Shown here: piece after piece, positions 17,509 through 25,390 of the stretch
How positions within the stretch are numbered: position 1 is the first letter of the stretch
How the letters are laid out: each line of letters begins with the position of its first letter
From: Oscillospiraceae bacterium
GTDB taxonomy: Bacteria; Bacillota; Clostridia; WRLR01
Length of the DNA stretch: 35,002 bases
Assembly: GCA_009777515.1 (NCBI GenBank)
Contig: WRLR01000036.1
Location: 1-35,002, forward strand
Reading direction: 5' to 3'
Notes under the pieces: generated by a model
The model's database searches: none
Told to the model about the DNA's origin: nothing
The model's input: only the letters and a program-made list of their open reading frames with translations
Made by a program: the position numbers and the translations under genes

Positions 17509-18417
17509 CTACATTTTGGCGAATTTCAGGTGCGGGGAGACGATTTCGAAGATTTTGTCAATCTCTTTTATGTCGTCGGCGGACAGGTTGCGCGAGGCGC
17601 GGCGCATGTTGCTGTTGTTGAACACCCCCCGGCGTATCATGACCTCCTTGGCGTAGCGCATCCCGAGCATGCCCTCGAGCTGCAGCGACGGCAGTATCTG
17701 GTAGTGCAGCTTGCGCCCCTCGTCCTCCTTGCCCATAAAGAAGAGGTCCCAGACTTGCTGTACCAGGTCCGACCATTCGCATGCGTGTATCGACGCAATC
17801 GCGCCGCGCGCGAAATCAAGCGGGGCGTATTGGCTGCCGAAGCCCGACATCACCCCGACGAGCGCGTCGGTCTTCACGGCCATCAGCGCCGAGATGGAAA
17901 CGGGCCCCGGCATGCACTCCTCCTTGACCCAACTGACGTTCTCGATTTCCTCGCAGAGCTGGATCACCTGCGCGGGCGCCAGCATGGAGCCTGCGCCGGA
18001 ATGGTTCTGTATCATGACCGGCACATTGACGGCGTCCGATATGGCCTTGAAATATTTTTTTATGTATTCGAAGCTGGTACCCGCAGGGGGCATCGCGATC
18101 ACCGCGTCCGCGCCGCACTCGCAGGCGTAGCCCGCGTACTCGACGGCTTGCGGCATGCACGTGGCGGCCACGTTGGCGATGATGGCTAGGCGGCCCTTCG
18201 CGACGTCGCACGGTATCTTGATCATGAGTTTGCGCTCCGACTCGCACAGCGACTCGAACTCGCTGACCATCACGGGCGTCGTGATCGAGGTCGATCCGCA
18301 CCGGACGATGAACTCGATTTCCTTTGCGAGGACGTCCTCCTCGATGCGGTCGCTGTCGTCGAACGGTGTCATGGGGATCGCGCTGGACCCCTTAGCGTTA
18401 AGCAGATCGTACGGCAT
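17509..18417 (-). CDS. DapA/NanA-superfamily aldolase, substrate unknown
   Basis: This 302-residue TIM-barrel protein belongs to the class I aldolases that use a Lys Schiff base, here probably Lys165 in VSWVKEECMPG. The usual catalytic Tyr of dihydrodipicolinate synthase (YNVP motif) is replaced by Gln137 (PVMIQNHSGAG). The Arg that binds the substrate carboxylate is missing, and the TTGE loop reads MVSEFE. It is therefore unlikely to be DapA; a 2-keto acid aldolase or dehydratase is more plausible. I start at ATG 18417, which has a strong GGAGGATATACT; the longer frame runs into palindromic repeats. It lies upstream of pckG on the same strand but 173 nt away. Confidence 0.82.
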   Translation of the reverse strand: MPYDLLNAKGSSAIPMTPFDDSDRIEEDVLAKEIEFIVRCGSTSITTPVMVSEFESLCESERKLMIKIPCDVAKGRLAIIANVAATCMPQAVEYAGYACECGADAVIAMPPAGTSFEYIKKYFKAISDAVNVPVMIQNHSGAGSMLAPAQVIQLCEEIENVSWVKEECMPGPVSISALMAVKTDALVGVMSGFGSQYAPLDFARGAIASIHACEWSDLVQQVWDLFFMGKEDEGRKLHYQILPSLQLEGMLGMRYAKEVMIRRGVFNNSNMRRASRNLSADDIKEIDKIFEIVSPHLKFAKM

Positions 18418-18465
18418 AGTATATCCTCCATATAAAAATTTACTATTTGGCGATTTAAAAGTCGC

Positions 18466-18488
18466 GGACGCACAATGTGCGTCCCTAC
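18466..18488 (-). repeat. Palindromic element, GTAGGG family
   Basis: A perfect 8-bp stem GGACGCAC/GTGCGTCC with loop AAT is followed by CTAC, so the minus strand reads GTAGGGACGCAC and so on. It lies 49 nt upstream of the aldolase start, with a second copy in opposite orientation 33 nt away. Confidence 0.8.
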
Positions 18489-18521
18489 TGGGCAGCAAAT
18501 TTTGCATATATACAAAATGTT

Positions 18522-18544
18522 GTAGGGGCGAACAGTGTTCGCCC
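18522..18544 (+). repeat. Palindromic element, GTAGGG family
   Basis: GTAGGGGCGAAC begins a perfect 8-bp stem GGGCGAAC/GTTCGCCC with loop AGT. It is the same design as the copy at 18466 but in inverted orientation and with a different, still complementary stem sequence. It lies 43 nt beyond the stop of the cyclophilin gene. Confidence 0.8.
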
Positions 18545-18587
18545 ATAAAATACCGGCTTTTACAATCGCTTAAGTATTTAATATCGG

Positions 18588-19247
18588 TCAGTCGCCGGGC
18601 AGGGTTTCCGGTTCTGGGTATTCGACGCCGAAGGTGTCCACGGTTATTGTTTTGATTTTCTGGTCTTCTAGCGGCTTGTCGTTGCTGTCGCGCTTTGCGC
18701 TGACGATCTCGTCGGCGACGTCCATCCCAGCCAGCACGTTCCCAAAGGCAGCGTAGTCCCCGTCCAGGCCCGGCGAATCTGCGGTCATTATAAAGAACTG
18801 GCTCCCGGCCGTATTGTACGCGGACTCGGGATCGTAGGGGTTGCCGCGCCGCGCCATGGACAGCGTCCCGCGCTTGTGCAGCAGGTTGTTTTCGTGTTTG
18901 TTGTTCGAGAACTCGCCAAATATCATGTAGCCCGGGCCGCCCTGCCCGCTGCCTAGCGGGTCGCCGCCCTGGATCATGAAGCCCGGTATGACCCGGTGGA
19001 AGATCACGCCGTCGTAAAAGCCCTGTTTAATCAGCGATATAAAGTTATGCACCGAATTCGGCGCCGCCGCCGGGTAGAGCTCGATGTAGATCGTCTTCCC
19101 GTTTTCCATGGTCAGCGTGACGAGAGGGTTTTTGTTTCCCAGATTATTGGTGGACGTTTCGGGCGCTTTGCTGCTGCCAGAGCCGCAAGCGGCGCACATC
19201 GTCACCGACAGCAATAATATGGTCAGCAGCGGGTTCCTTTTTTTCAT
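18588..19247 (-). CDS. Secreted cyclophilin-type peptidyl-prolyl isomerase
   Basis: The protein catalyses cis-trans isomerisation of Xaa-Pro bonds, probably assisting folding outside the membrane. The cyclophilin core reads GVIFHRVIPGFMIQGGDPLGSGQGG (with the catalytic-type Arg), then GTLSMAR and GSQFFIM, and the common Trp near the C-terminus is absent, as in many bacterial forms. The N-terminus MKKRNPLLTILLLSVTMCAACGSGSS is a signal peptide with a possible but imperfect lipobox (CAAC). I start at ATG 19247 because AGGAGGCATACAAGA precedes it; the longer frame lies inside apbE. The start overlaps the apbE stop as ATGA, so the two are translationally coupled at the end of the pot operon. Confidence 0.92.
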   Translation of the reverse strand: MKKRNPLLTILLLSVTMCAACGSGSSKAPETSTNNLGNKNPLVTLTMENGKTIYIELYPAAAPNSVHNFISLIKQGFYDGVIFHRVIPGFMIQGGDPLGSGQGGPGYMIFGEFSNNKHENNLLHKRGTLSMARRGNPYDPESAYNTAGSQFFIMTADSPGLDGDYAAFGNVLAGMDVADEIVSAKRDSNDKPLEDQKIKTITVDTFGVEYPEPETLPGD

Positions 19248-20437
19248 TCTTGTATGCCTCCTGTTAATATTATTTCGCCCTCGAAGCCCGGGCTTGTGGT
19301 GACGGACATGTCGGGCGCGACTATCAGGGCTTCCGCGCCGGGGTACTGCGCCACGAGCTCCAGACCCTTTTGCGGCCCCAGCACGAACACGGCGGTCGAG
19401 AGGTAGTCCGCGAGCGTCGATTCGTCCGCGACGATGGTGACGCTGATGGAGGCCGTCGCCGGCATGCCCGTCGAGGGGTCCAGAATATGGTGGTAGCGCA
19501 CTCCGTCGCGTTCGATGTATCTGTGGTAGTCTCCAGACGTAACGACCGATTTGTCTGTGACGGAAACGACCGCCAGCAGCTCGATTGCACCGGGCGGCTG
19601 CTCCTGCGTTCCTGTTTGCCGGTCGCCCGCAGCGGTGGGCCTGGGCGATCGGATGCCCACGTTCCATGGACGGGCGCCACCTGCTCCTGCCGCCCTGCTT
19701 TCGTAATCGCGGCTGCCGATTACATGCACATTGCCGCCTGCGTCGATGACCGCGCTTGTTACGCCTTCGCTCATCAATGCTTCGGCCGCTGCCTGGACTG
19801 CATAGCCCTTAGCGATGCCGCCCAGATCGATAGCCATGCCAGAGGGGATCTCGACAGCTAAGCTGCCGTCGCTCTGATCTATAAGCGCGATCTTGTCATA
19901 GCCGCCTGCCGCGATCGCTTGCATAATCTGCTCCGACGCAGGGGGCGCATAATCCTGTACAGCGTCTATGCCATACAACGATCCAAGCCCCCAGAGATCA
20001 GAAACAGCGCCCATGCCTATGTCAAATGCGCCGCCGCTCTGGGAGCAGTATTCGATAGCTAATTGCAATAAATAATATGTTTCTTCGTTGACGGCGACAG
20101 GCTCGCCTCCAGGCGGCGCGTTGTTCACCCGGTATATGTCGCTGCCACTGTCGAAGCGGTCCATCAGCCCATTTACACGCATAAAAACCGCTTCTGCCGC
20201 GTCCAGAGCGGACTCACCGCCCTGCCCGCCGCCCTGCCCACTGTCATCTACGTACACGGTGATTTCAATCAATGTATTGAGGCAGTAGATTTCCCTAAAA
20301 TAGGCCGTCTGCGCAGCCGCTCGAGATAGCGCGCCATTCGGCGGTGTCGCGCACGAACATAAAAACAGAGTAATAACAGCTACAACCCCCGCCACTGTTA
20401 TTCTAACCAACTCGCCAAAACCGCCGCCCCTGCGCAC
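19244..20437 (-). CDS. apbE: FAD:protein FMN transferase (ApbE), lipoprotein
   Basis: ApbE cleaves FAD and attaches FMN covalently to Ser/Thr in target flavoproteins outside the membrane. Family signatures visible are AIDLGGIAKGYAVQAAAEAL, AVIDAGGNVHVIGSRD, SVVTSGDYHRYIERDGVRYHHILDPSTGMP and ADYLSTAVFVLGP. The N-terminus has a signal segment with lipobox LCSC, so it is probably a lipoprotein. At 397 residues it is longer than usual owing to Gly-rich inserts after VDDSG and after AAGAGG. The start is GTG 20437, 10 nt after the potD stop, with a weak GCGGGA. I found no FMN-acceptor motif protein in this window, so its client lies elsewhere. Confidence 0.94.
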   Translation of the reverse strand: MRRGGGFGELVRITVAGVVAVITLFLCSCATPPNGALSRAAAQTAYFREIYCLNTLIEITVYVDDSGQGGGQGGESALDAAEAVFMRVNGLMDRFDSGSDIYRVNNAPPGGEPVAVNEETYYLLQLAIEYCSQSGGAFDIGMGAVSDLWGLGSLYGIDAVQDYAPPASEQIMQAIAAGGYDKIALIDQSDGSLAVEIPSGMAIDLGGIAKGYAVQAAAEALMSEGVTSAVIDAGGNVHVIGSRDYESRAAGAGGARPWNVGIRSPRPTAAGDRQTGTQEQPPGAIELLAVVSVTDKSVVTSGDYHRYIERDGVRYHHILDPSTGMPATASISVTIVADESTLADYLSTAVFVLGPQKGLELVAQYPGAEALIVAPDMSVTTSPGFEGEIILTGGIQE

Positions 20438-20447
20438 GCGTCCCGCT

Positions 20448-21950
20448 TTAATACTGCCCGTGCGCCCGCCGCCTCGCCCTGGCGCGGTATATGTTCAAGC
20501 CCAGCGAAAACAGGACCGCCGCAGACAGCACCAGCGGCATAAGCAAGCGGTTATATGTCTCGTCGTCGCTCAAAAGCTCTGTCCAAAGCTGATCCATTAA
20601 GCGGCTCGCTTCGGTGGGCAGCGGGGCGAAGCTCTCCATATTATCAAATATCGACTCGTCTGGATATGCGATAGGATCTTCGCGCATTTCTTCGTCAATC
20701 AGCTCCAGCGCCGCGCTGTTTGGCGTCGCGTAGCCTATGAATTCCGAATTCGCGGCGCCTACATACGGCTCGAGGATGTAGTTAATGAACATTTCCGCAG
20801 CCTCTTTTTGACTGCTCGCGACTGGAATGCACATCGCATCCACGAAAAGGTTGACCCCTTCTTCGGGGACCGAGAAATCCAGTTCGTCGTTCTCCGCCAT
20901 CATCATGAGCGCGTCGCCCGCATAATACGGCGCCAGCGCCGCTTCCCCGCCCAGCATCTTGTCAAATATCTCGTCCATGACATACGCCTGTACGAGCGGC
21001 TTTTGTTGTTTCAACTGCTCCAGGCTGTCGTACAGTTCGCCCTCGTCCGTCGTGTTCATGGAATACCCCTGCCTGGCCTGGGCAATGGCGAACGCATCCC
21101 GGGAGTTCGAGAACATCAATATCTCGCCCAAATACTTCTCATCCCACAGGATCTCCCAGGAGTTTACTTCCTCTTCGTCATATATTTTATTTATGTTGTA
21201 TATCAGGCCGACATAGCCCCATGTGTACGGCGCCGAGTACCTGCCGCCGGGGTCGTACAGTGGCGAGGCGAAGCGCTCGTCGATGAATTCGATATTGGGG
21301 ATGTTGTCAAAATCGAGCGGAAGCAGCATGCCCTCGCTCAGTAGCCTCCCTACCATGTAATCGGACGGGATGATAACGTCGTAGCTCGCGTTGCCCGATC
21401 GGAGCTTGGAATATAGTTCCTCGTTGGTCGCGAACGTCGTGTAGTTTACGCGAATGCCCGTGAGCGCGGAGAATTCGCGCAGAATGTTGAACGAATCGTC
21501 GCTGCCGTCCGACAGGTACTCGCCCCAGTTATATACATTTATGGAGATGTTTTGATCCATAAAGCGTTCATAATAATCCAGAGAGCACACGAGTTCAAAC
21601 TCGTCTTCTTCGTCCTCATCGTCTTCATCTTCGTCGTCTACATCGTCTTCGTCATCATCTCCGGCGTCATCTTCATCGTCTACTCCGCCATCTTCGTCCT
21701 CGTCCGGTGCGCGGGCGTCCCGCCCGCCCCCGTCTCCGTCTTCGTCGTCCCCGTCCTCGCCGTCCTCGTCCTCGTCTCCGTCCTCGTCAGCAGCCACCGC
21801 CACAGCCGCAGAAGCCTCAATAACTGTCAGCGGCAACGTGGAAACGAGCGACATTTGCCTCGGCGCCGCATGTATTAACGCAAGCGCCAGCGCCAGCATC
21901 GCTGAAAGCAACATGGTTAACATACATTGTAAAAGTTTCTTCCTCTTCAT
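20448..21950 (-). CDS. potD: Spermidine/putrescine-type binding protein PotD with acidic tract and C-terminal anchor
   Basis: This is the substrate-binding component of a polyamine-type ABC importer. The binding fold starts at INVYNWGEYLSDGSDD (about 137-152), continues with YDVIIPSDYMVGRLLSEGML and ends in the MFINYILEPYVGAANSEFIGYATPN region. The first 29 residues form a signal helix. Residues 55-119 (21594-21788) are an acidic tract with 46 Asp/Glu in 65 residues, absent from ordinary PotD. No lipobox is seen; instead a hydrophobic helix (LLMPLVLSAAVLFSLGLNIY) followed by Arg residues near the C-terminus may anchor it. The ATG overlaps the potC stop as ATGA and has GGAGGCGGGG upstream. Exact polyamine preference is not shown by the sequence. 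Confidence 0.9.
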   Translation of the reverse strand: MKRKKLLQCMLTMLLSAMLALALALIHAAPRQMSLVSTLPLTVIEASAAVAVAADEDGDEDEDGEDGDDEDGDGGGRDARAPDEDEDGGVDDEDDAGDDDEDDVDDEDEDDEDEEDEFELVCSLDYYERFMDQNISINVYNWGEYLSDGSDDSFNILREFSALTGIRVNYTTFATNEELYSKLRSGNASYDVIIPSDYMVGRLLSEGMLLPLDFDNIPNIEFIDERFASPLYDPGGRYSAPYTWGYVGLIYNINKIYDEEEVNSWEILWDEKYLGEILMFSNSRDAFAIAQARQGYSMNTTDEGELYDSLEQLKQQKPLVQAYVMDEIFDKMLGGEAALAPYYAGDALMMMAENDELDFSVPEEGVNLFVDAMCIPVASSQKEAAEMFINYILEPYVGAANSEFIGYATPNSAALELIDEEMREDPIAYPDESIFDNMESFAPLPTEASRLMDQLWTELLSDDETYNRLLMPLVLSAAVLFSLGLNIYRARARRRAHGQY

Positions 21951-22831
21951 ATGGCCACCCCGCCTCCCGCCGCCCTGCGTGCGGCGCGCTCCCGCCTGGC
22001 GTCAAACAGGTTCACCGTCAGCAGCGCCGCCAGCACGACGACGAAGATGATGCTCGAAAGCGCGTTTATCTCCGGGCTGACCTTGCGCCTGGTCATTGAA
22101 AAAATCGTGATCGGCAGCGTCTGCGACGTCGGCCCGCTGACGAAATAGCTGATGACAAAGTCGTCCAGCGACATTGTCACGGCGGTCAGGAACCCCGCGA
22201 CAATCCCCGGCATGATGTCGGGGATGACCACTTTTATGAAGGCTTGAAACTCGTTGCAACCGAGGTCCAGCGCGGCTTCATAGACATTCTGGTCCATTTG
22301 CCGAAGTTTAGGCATCACGTTGAGGATGACATACGGGATATTGAACGTTATGTGCGCGAGCACGAGCGTGGGGAACCCGAACTCGAACCCGACCTTGACG
22401 CCCGCGCTGTCCCCAAGCCAAGCAAAAAACACGTTGAACAGGCCGAACAGCAGCATCATAGAGACGCCCGTGACTATTTCAGGGTTTATGATGGGCACGT
22501 ACGTCAGGTTCATCACCACCGCGCGCGGCAGTTTCTTCATGTTCGATATCCCTATCGCTGCCGCCGTGCCGATGATCGTCGCGACCACCGAAGAGAGCAG
22601 CGCTATGACGAGCGTCGTCCGTAGCGACGAGATGATTAAATCGTTGGTAAACAACAGCTTATACCAATTGAGCGTAAAGCCCGTAAAATACGCGCGGGAC
22701 TTGGACTCGTTGAACGAGTTGAATATCAGGACGAATATCGGCAGGTACAGGAAAGCCAGTATCGCGCCGATATATGTCTTGGCGTACCATTTCAGGCGCC
22801 CCGGGCGCGCGGTTCCGTTCCGTTCGTTCAT
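21947..22831 (-). CDS. potC: Polyamine ABC transporter permease PotC
   Basis: This inner-membrane permease has about six helices, starting YIGAILAFLYLPIFVLIFNSFNES, and the cytoplasmic ABC-contact (EAA) loop YEAALDLGCNEFQAFIKVVIPDIMPGI. VTMSLDDFVISYFVSGP is characteristic of PotC. The product is 294 residues from ATG 22831, which overlaps the potB stop as ATGA and is preceded by GGAGGGGGC; the frame extends 19 codons further upstream inside potB but has no better start. It pairs with PotB in the translocation pore and is powered by PotA. Confidence 0.94.
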   Translation of the reverse strand: MNERNGTARPGRLKWYAKTYIGAILAFLYLPIFVLIFNSFNESKSRAYFTGFTLNWYKLLFTNDLIISSLRTTLVIALLSSVVATIIGTAAAIGISNMKKLPRAVVMNLTYVPIINPEIVTGVSMMLLFGLFNVFFAWLGDSAGVKVGFEFGFPTLVLAHITFNIPYVILNVMPKLRQMDQNVYEAALDLGCNEFQAFIKVVIPDIMPGIVAGFLTAVTMSLDDFVISYFVSGPTSQTLPITIFSMTRRKVSPEINALSSIIFVVVLAALLTVNLFDARRERAARRAAGGGVAI

Positions 22832-23886
22832 AGCAGCGCCCCCTCCATTTCTTCCTCGCTCCCGAACTGGTTGAACAAGCTCATGCACAGGAGTATCAGG
22901 ATCATCAGCGCTATCGATATGGCTGCGCCGAGGTTCGGGTTGTACGCGTTGCCGAGGAACTGCAGGTCGATGAGGTCGCCGATCAGCAAATTCCCTCCGC
23001 CACCGAGCATGCGCGATATGATGAACGTGCTGACCGCCGGCACAAAGACCATTGTGATGCCCGTCTTTATGCCTGGCACGCTGAGCGGCAGGACGACGCG
23101 CGTAAACACCTTGCGCGAGTCCGCCCCCAGGTCGCGCGCCGCTTCAATCGTCGTGATGTCGATCTTCGTCATGATGGCGTACAGGGGCAGTATCATGAAC
23201 GCCATATAATTGTAGACCATGCCGAGCACGACCGCCCCGCCCGTGTTGATCATCCTGAGCGGGCCAAGGCCGATGGCGCCCAACGCCCGGTTTATCAAGC
23301 CGTTGTTTTCGAGCAGCGTCATCCACGCGTACGTGCGCAGGAGGAAGTTCATCCACATGGGCAATATGACCAGCATCAAAAATGTGCGCTGCCTGTTGGC
23401 GCCGCTGCGCGATATGATGTATGAAATCGGGTAGCATATGATTAAGCAGATGATGGCGGCGATGGCGGCCAGCATGACGGAGCGCATGAACACGGGGGCG
23501 AAACGGCCCACCGACGATATGTTGTCGAGCGTGAAAACCGTAATCGTGTCGAGGGGGATTTCGTCTTCGTCGTCCTCATCGTCCTCGTCTTCGTCACCGT
23601 CTTCGTCGCCGTCTTCTTCATCGTCTTCGCCGTTTTCGCCGTCTTCATCGTCCCAGTCATCGGCGCCTTCGCCGTCTTCTGCAGCGTAATCGCCATCCTC
23701 CGCATCCACGCCCTCCATGGCGTCATCCGCCTCTTCGTCCCACTCTTCGCCAGCTACATAAATGGTCCCGTCAGGCAATACCGGCACCTGCTTCGTAAAG
23801 GCGAAATATACGACAAGCAGGAGCGGCACTACAATAAATATCACCATCCAAACGGTATACGGAAAAGCCGAACCCTTGTTTTTCAA
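22828..23886 (-). CDS. potB: Polyamine ABC transporter permease PotB with acidic extracellular loop
   Basis: This is the partner permease of PotC. Helix 1 (residues 10-30) is followed by an unusual acidic segment, residues 47-109 (23560-23748), with 43 Asp/Glu in 63 residues. The normal permease then continues (FAPVFMRSVMLAAIAAIICLIICYPISY), with the ABC-contact loop IEAARDLGADSRKVFTRVVLPLSVPGI. The acidic segment lies between helix 1 and helix 2, a loop that in this family faces outside. The start is TTG 23886, with GGAGG six bases upstream and no usable ATG nearby. It is separated from potA by 188 nt containing a terminator-like hairpin and repeats. Confidence 0.92.
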   Translation of the reverse strand: MKNKGSAFPYTVWMVIFIVVPLLLVVYFAFTKQVPVLPDGTIYVAGEEWDEEADDAMEGVDAEDGDYAAEDGEGADDWDDEDGENGEDDEEDGDEDGDEDEDDEDDEDEIPLDTITVFTLDNISSVGRFAPVFMRSVMLAAIAAIICLIICYPISYIISRSGANRQRTFLMLVILPMWMNFLLRTYAWMTLLENNGLINRALGAIGLGPLRMINTGGAVVLGMVYNYMAFMILPLYAIMTKIDITTIEAARDLGADSRKVFTRVVLPLSVPGIKTGITMVFVPAVSTFIISRMLGGGGNLLIGDLIDLQFLGNAYNPNLGAAISIALMILILLCMSLFNQFGSEEEMEGALL

Positions 23887-23925
23887 TTCAAGCCTCCATA
23901 ATATCCATATTAATTATCCATAATA

Positions 23926-24021
23926 TTTGATCATTGATCCATTATGAGCAATGATCCTTGAATATATGATCAATGATTCATAAATGTTTGATCAATGATT
24001 CTTGAATATATGATCAATGAT
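23926..24021. repeat. Repeated TGATCAATGAT elements upstream of potB
   Basis: A 21-base sequence ending TGATCAATGAT occurs exactly at 23957-23977 and 24001-24021, a start-to-start distance of 44 bases. A third partial copy, TTTGATCAATGATTC, is at 23987, and an inverted relative, TTTGATCATTGATC, is at 23926-23939. Each contains the palindrome TGATCA. The position, 40-140 bases upstream of the potB start, suits operator sites, though slippage repeats are also possible. Confidence 0.7.
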
Positions 24022-24034
24022 CCCGGTTAATCGT

Positions 24035-24057
24035 AAAAACCGCGCCCGGCAGGGCGC
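24035..24057 (-). terminator. Terminator or attenuator between potA and potB
   Basis: On the minus strand GCGCCC-TGCC-GGGCGC (stem at 24042-24057) is followed by GG and a run of five T. It begins 18 nt after the potA stop codon, so part of the potA transcripts may end before potBCD. Confidence 0.6.
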
Positions 24058-24074
24058 CGGGGCGTTGCCAGCGG

Positions 24075-25130
24075 TTATGCGCTTATCGAGTCGGGGCTTT
24101 TCATTATATGGACGTCGTTAGGCAGTATGTCCATGCCGATTTTCGCGCCCACTTCCTCGCTGTTCGTCGTGTGGATCGTCCACCTGGAGCCGTGCGCGCC
24201 CACGCTTATCTCGTTGTGGACGCCCTTGAATATGATGGACTCGACGACGCCGACAATGGGCGCGTCCTCGGGCGGGACGATTTTTATGTCCTCCGGCCGG
24301 ATCACGACCTCGACGCCCACGCCGTCTCCAAAGCCCGAGTCGACGCATTCGAACTCCACGCCCGCAAACTCGACGCGAAAGTCGCGCAGCATCGTGCCGC
24401 TGATGATATTGCTCTCCCCGATGAACTCCGCCACAAACGAGTTGATCGGCTCGTTGTATATGTCCTGCGGCGTCCCCTGTTGCAATATGTGACCGTCCTT
24501 CATGACAATAACTGTGTCGCTCATGGTCAGCGCTTCTTCCTGGTCGTGCGTGACATAGACGAACGTGATGCCCATGCTTTGCTGTATGCGTTTTAGCTCG
24601 ATCTGCATCTCCTTGCGCAGTTTTAAGTCGAGCGCGCCCAGCGGCTCGTCCAGCAGGAGCACGCGGGGGTGGTTCACCAGGGCGCGCGCAATCGCGACGC
24701 GCTGCTGCTGCCCGCCCGAAAGCTGGCCGACGCCCCGTGTGTCAAAGCCCTCCATGTTGACGAGGGAGAGCATGTCGCGCACGCGCCTGCGGCGCTCCGC
24801 CACGCCGACCTTGCTGATTTTCAGCCCGAATTCGATATTTTCGAAAACGTTCAAGTGCGGGAACAGCGCGTAGCGCTGGAAAACGGTATTGACCTTGCGC
24901 TTGTGCGGCGGTAAATCGTTTATCCGCTCGCCCTCAAAAAAAACGTCCCCGCCGTGCGCGTCCGCAAAGCCGCCGATGATGCGGAGCGTCGTCGTCTTGC
25001 CGCAGCCGGACGGGCCCAAAAAAGTGACAAATTCCTTGTCCCTGATGTCGAGGCTGATACCGTCCAGCGCCCGCACACCGTTATACTCTACGACAATGTC
25101 TTTTAATGAAATGATAACATTTTCCGGCAC
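24075..25130 (-). CDS. potA: Polyamine ABC transporter ATPase PotA
   Basis: This is the cytoplasmic ATPase of the importer. It has Walker [10 protein letters not shown] (residues 39-47), Q-loop [11 protein letters not shown], signature [15 protein letters not shown], Walker [13 protein letters not shown] and the switch region [11 protein letters not shown]-terminal TOBE-type regulatory domain (from about 235, including [15 protein letters not shown]) follows. The start is GTG 25130 (351 residues), with GGGAGGTG five bases upstream; the open frame begins five codons earlier at a TTG that lies inside that ribosome-binding site. It is the first gene of potABCD-apbE-cyclophilin. A good promoter lies 28-55 nt upstream. 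Confidence 0.95.
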   Translation of the reverse strand: MPENVIISLKDIVVEYNGVRALDGISLDIRDKEFVTFLGPSGCGKTTTLRIIGGFADAHGGDVFFEGERINDLPPHKRKVNTVFQRYALFPHLNVFENIEFGLKISKVGVAERRRRVRDMLSLVNMEGFDTRGVGQLSGGQQQRVAIARALVNHPRVLLLDEPLGALDLKLRKEMQIELKRIQQSMGITFVYVTHDQEEALTMSDTVIVMKDGHILQQGTPQDIYNEPINSFVAEFIGESNIISGTMLRDFRVEFAGVEFECVDSGFGDGVGVEVVIRPEDIKIVPPEDAPIVGVVESIIFKGVHNEISVGAHGSRWTIHTTNSEEVGAKIGMDILPNDVHIMKSPDSISA

Positions 25131-25157
25131 TGATTCACCTCCCAACGAGATTACAAG

Positions 25158-25185
25158 AATATATCAAATATAAAAAAAAAGTCAA
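25158..25185 (-). promoter_or_regulatory. Promoter of the pot operon
   Basis: On the minus strand TTGACT (25180-25185) and TATATT (25158-25163) are 16 nt apart, each matching five of six consensus bases. The expected start near 25151 leaves a short leader of about 20 nt before the potA GTG. Confidence 0.6.
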
Positions 25186-25194
25186 ATATCCCTC

Positions 25195-25345
25195 GAATAA
25201 CGTAGGGCAGGGGCTTGCAACGCTATTTGGGCATACGCGTCCGATGCTGCCGCCGCATCTTACACCGCATCAGAAGCCCCGCATGGCGTTTGCATATAAC
25301 CTGTGTATAACCCCGAATAACGTGGGGCGGGGTCTTGCCCCCGCC
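25195..25345 (+). repeat. Two degenerate palindromic elements of the GTAGGG family
   Basis: GAATAACGTAGGGCAGGGGC near 25195 and GAATAACGTGGGGCGGGGTC near 25315 are related copies about 120 bases apart. The second forms a hairpin GGCGGGG/CCCCGCC (25326-25345) and runs into 11-nt tandem repeats GCGTCCCCGCC (to about 25371). They fill much of the gap between the Gfo/Idh gene and the pot promoter. Confidence 0.55.
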
Positions 25346-25390
25346 GCGTCCCCGCCGCGTCCCCGCCGCGCCGTGTCTACACTACGTCAT

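Noticed and set aside
17509-18417. Assignment as dihydrodipicolinate synthase (dapA)
   Set aside because: The catalytic Tyr and carboxylate-binding Arg are missing, so only the superfamily is supported.
19248-19667. N-terminal extension of the cyclophilin by 140 residues
   Set aside because: It lies entirely inside apbE, is Arg/Gly-rich, and a good ribosome-binding site and signal peptide mark ATG 19247.
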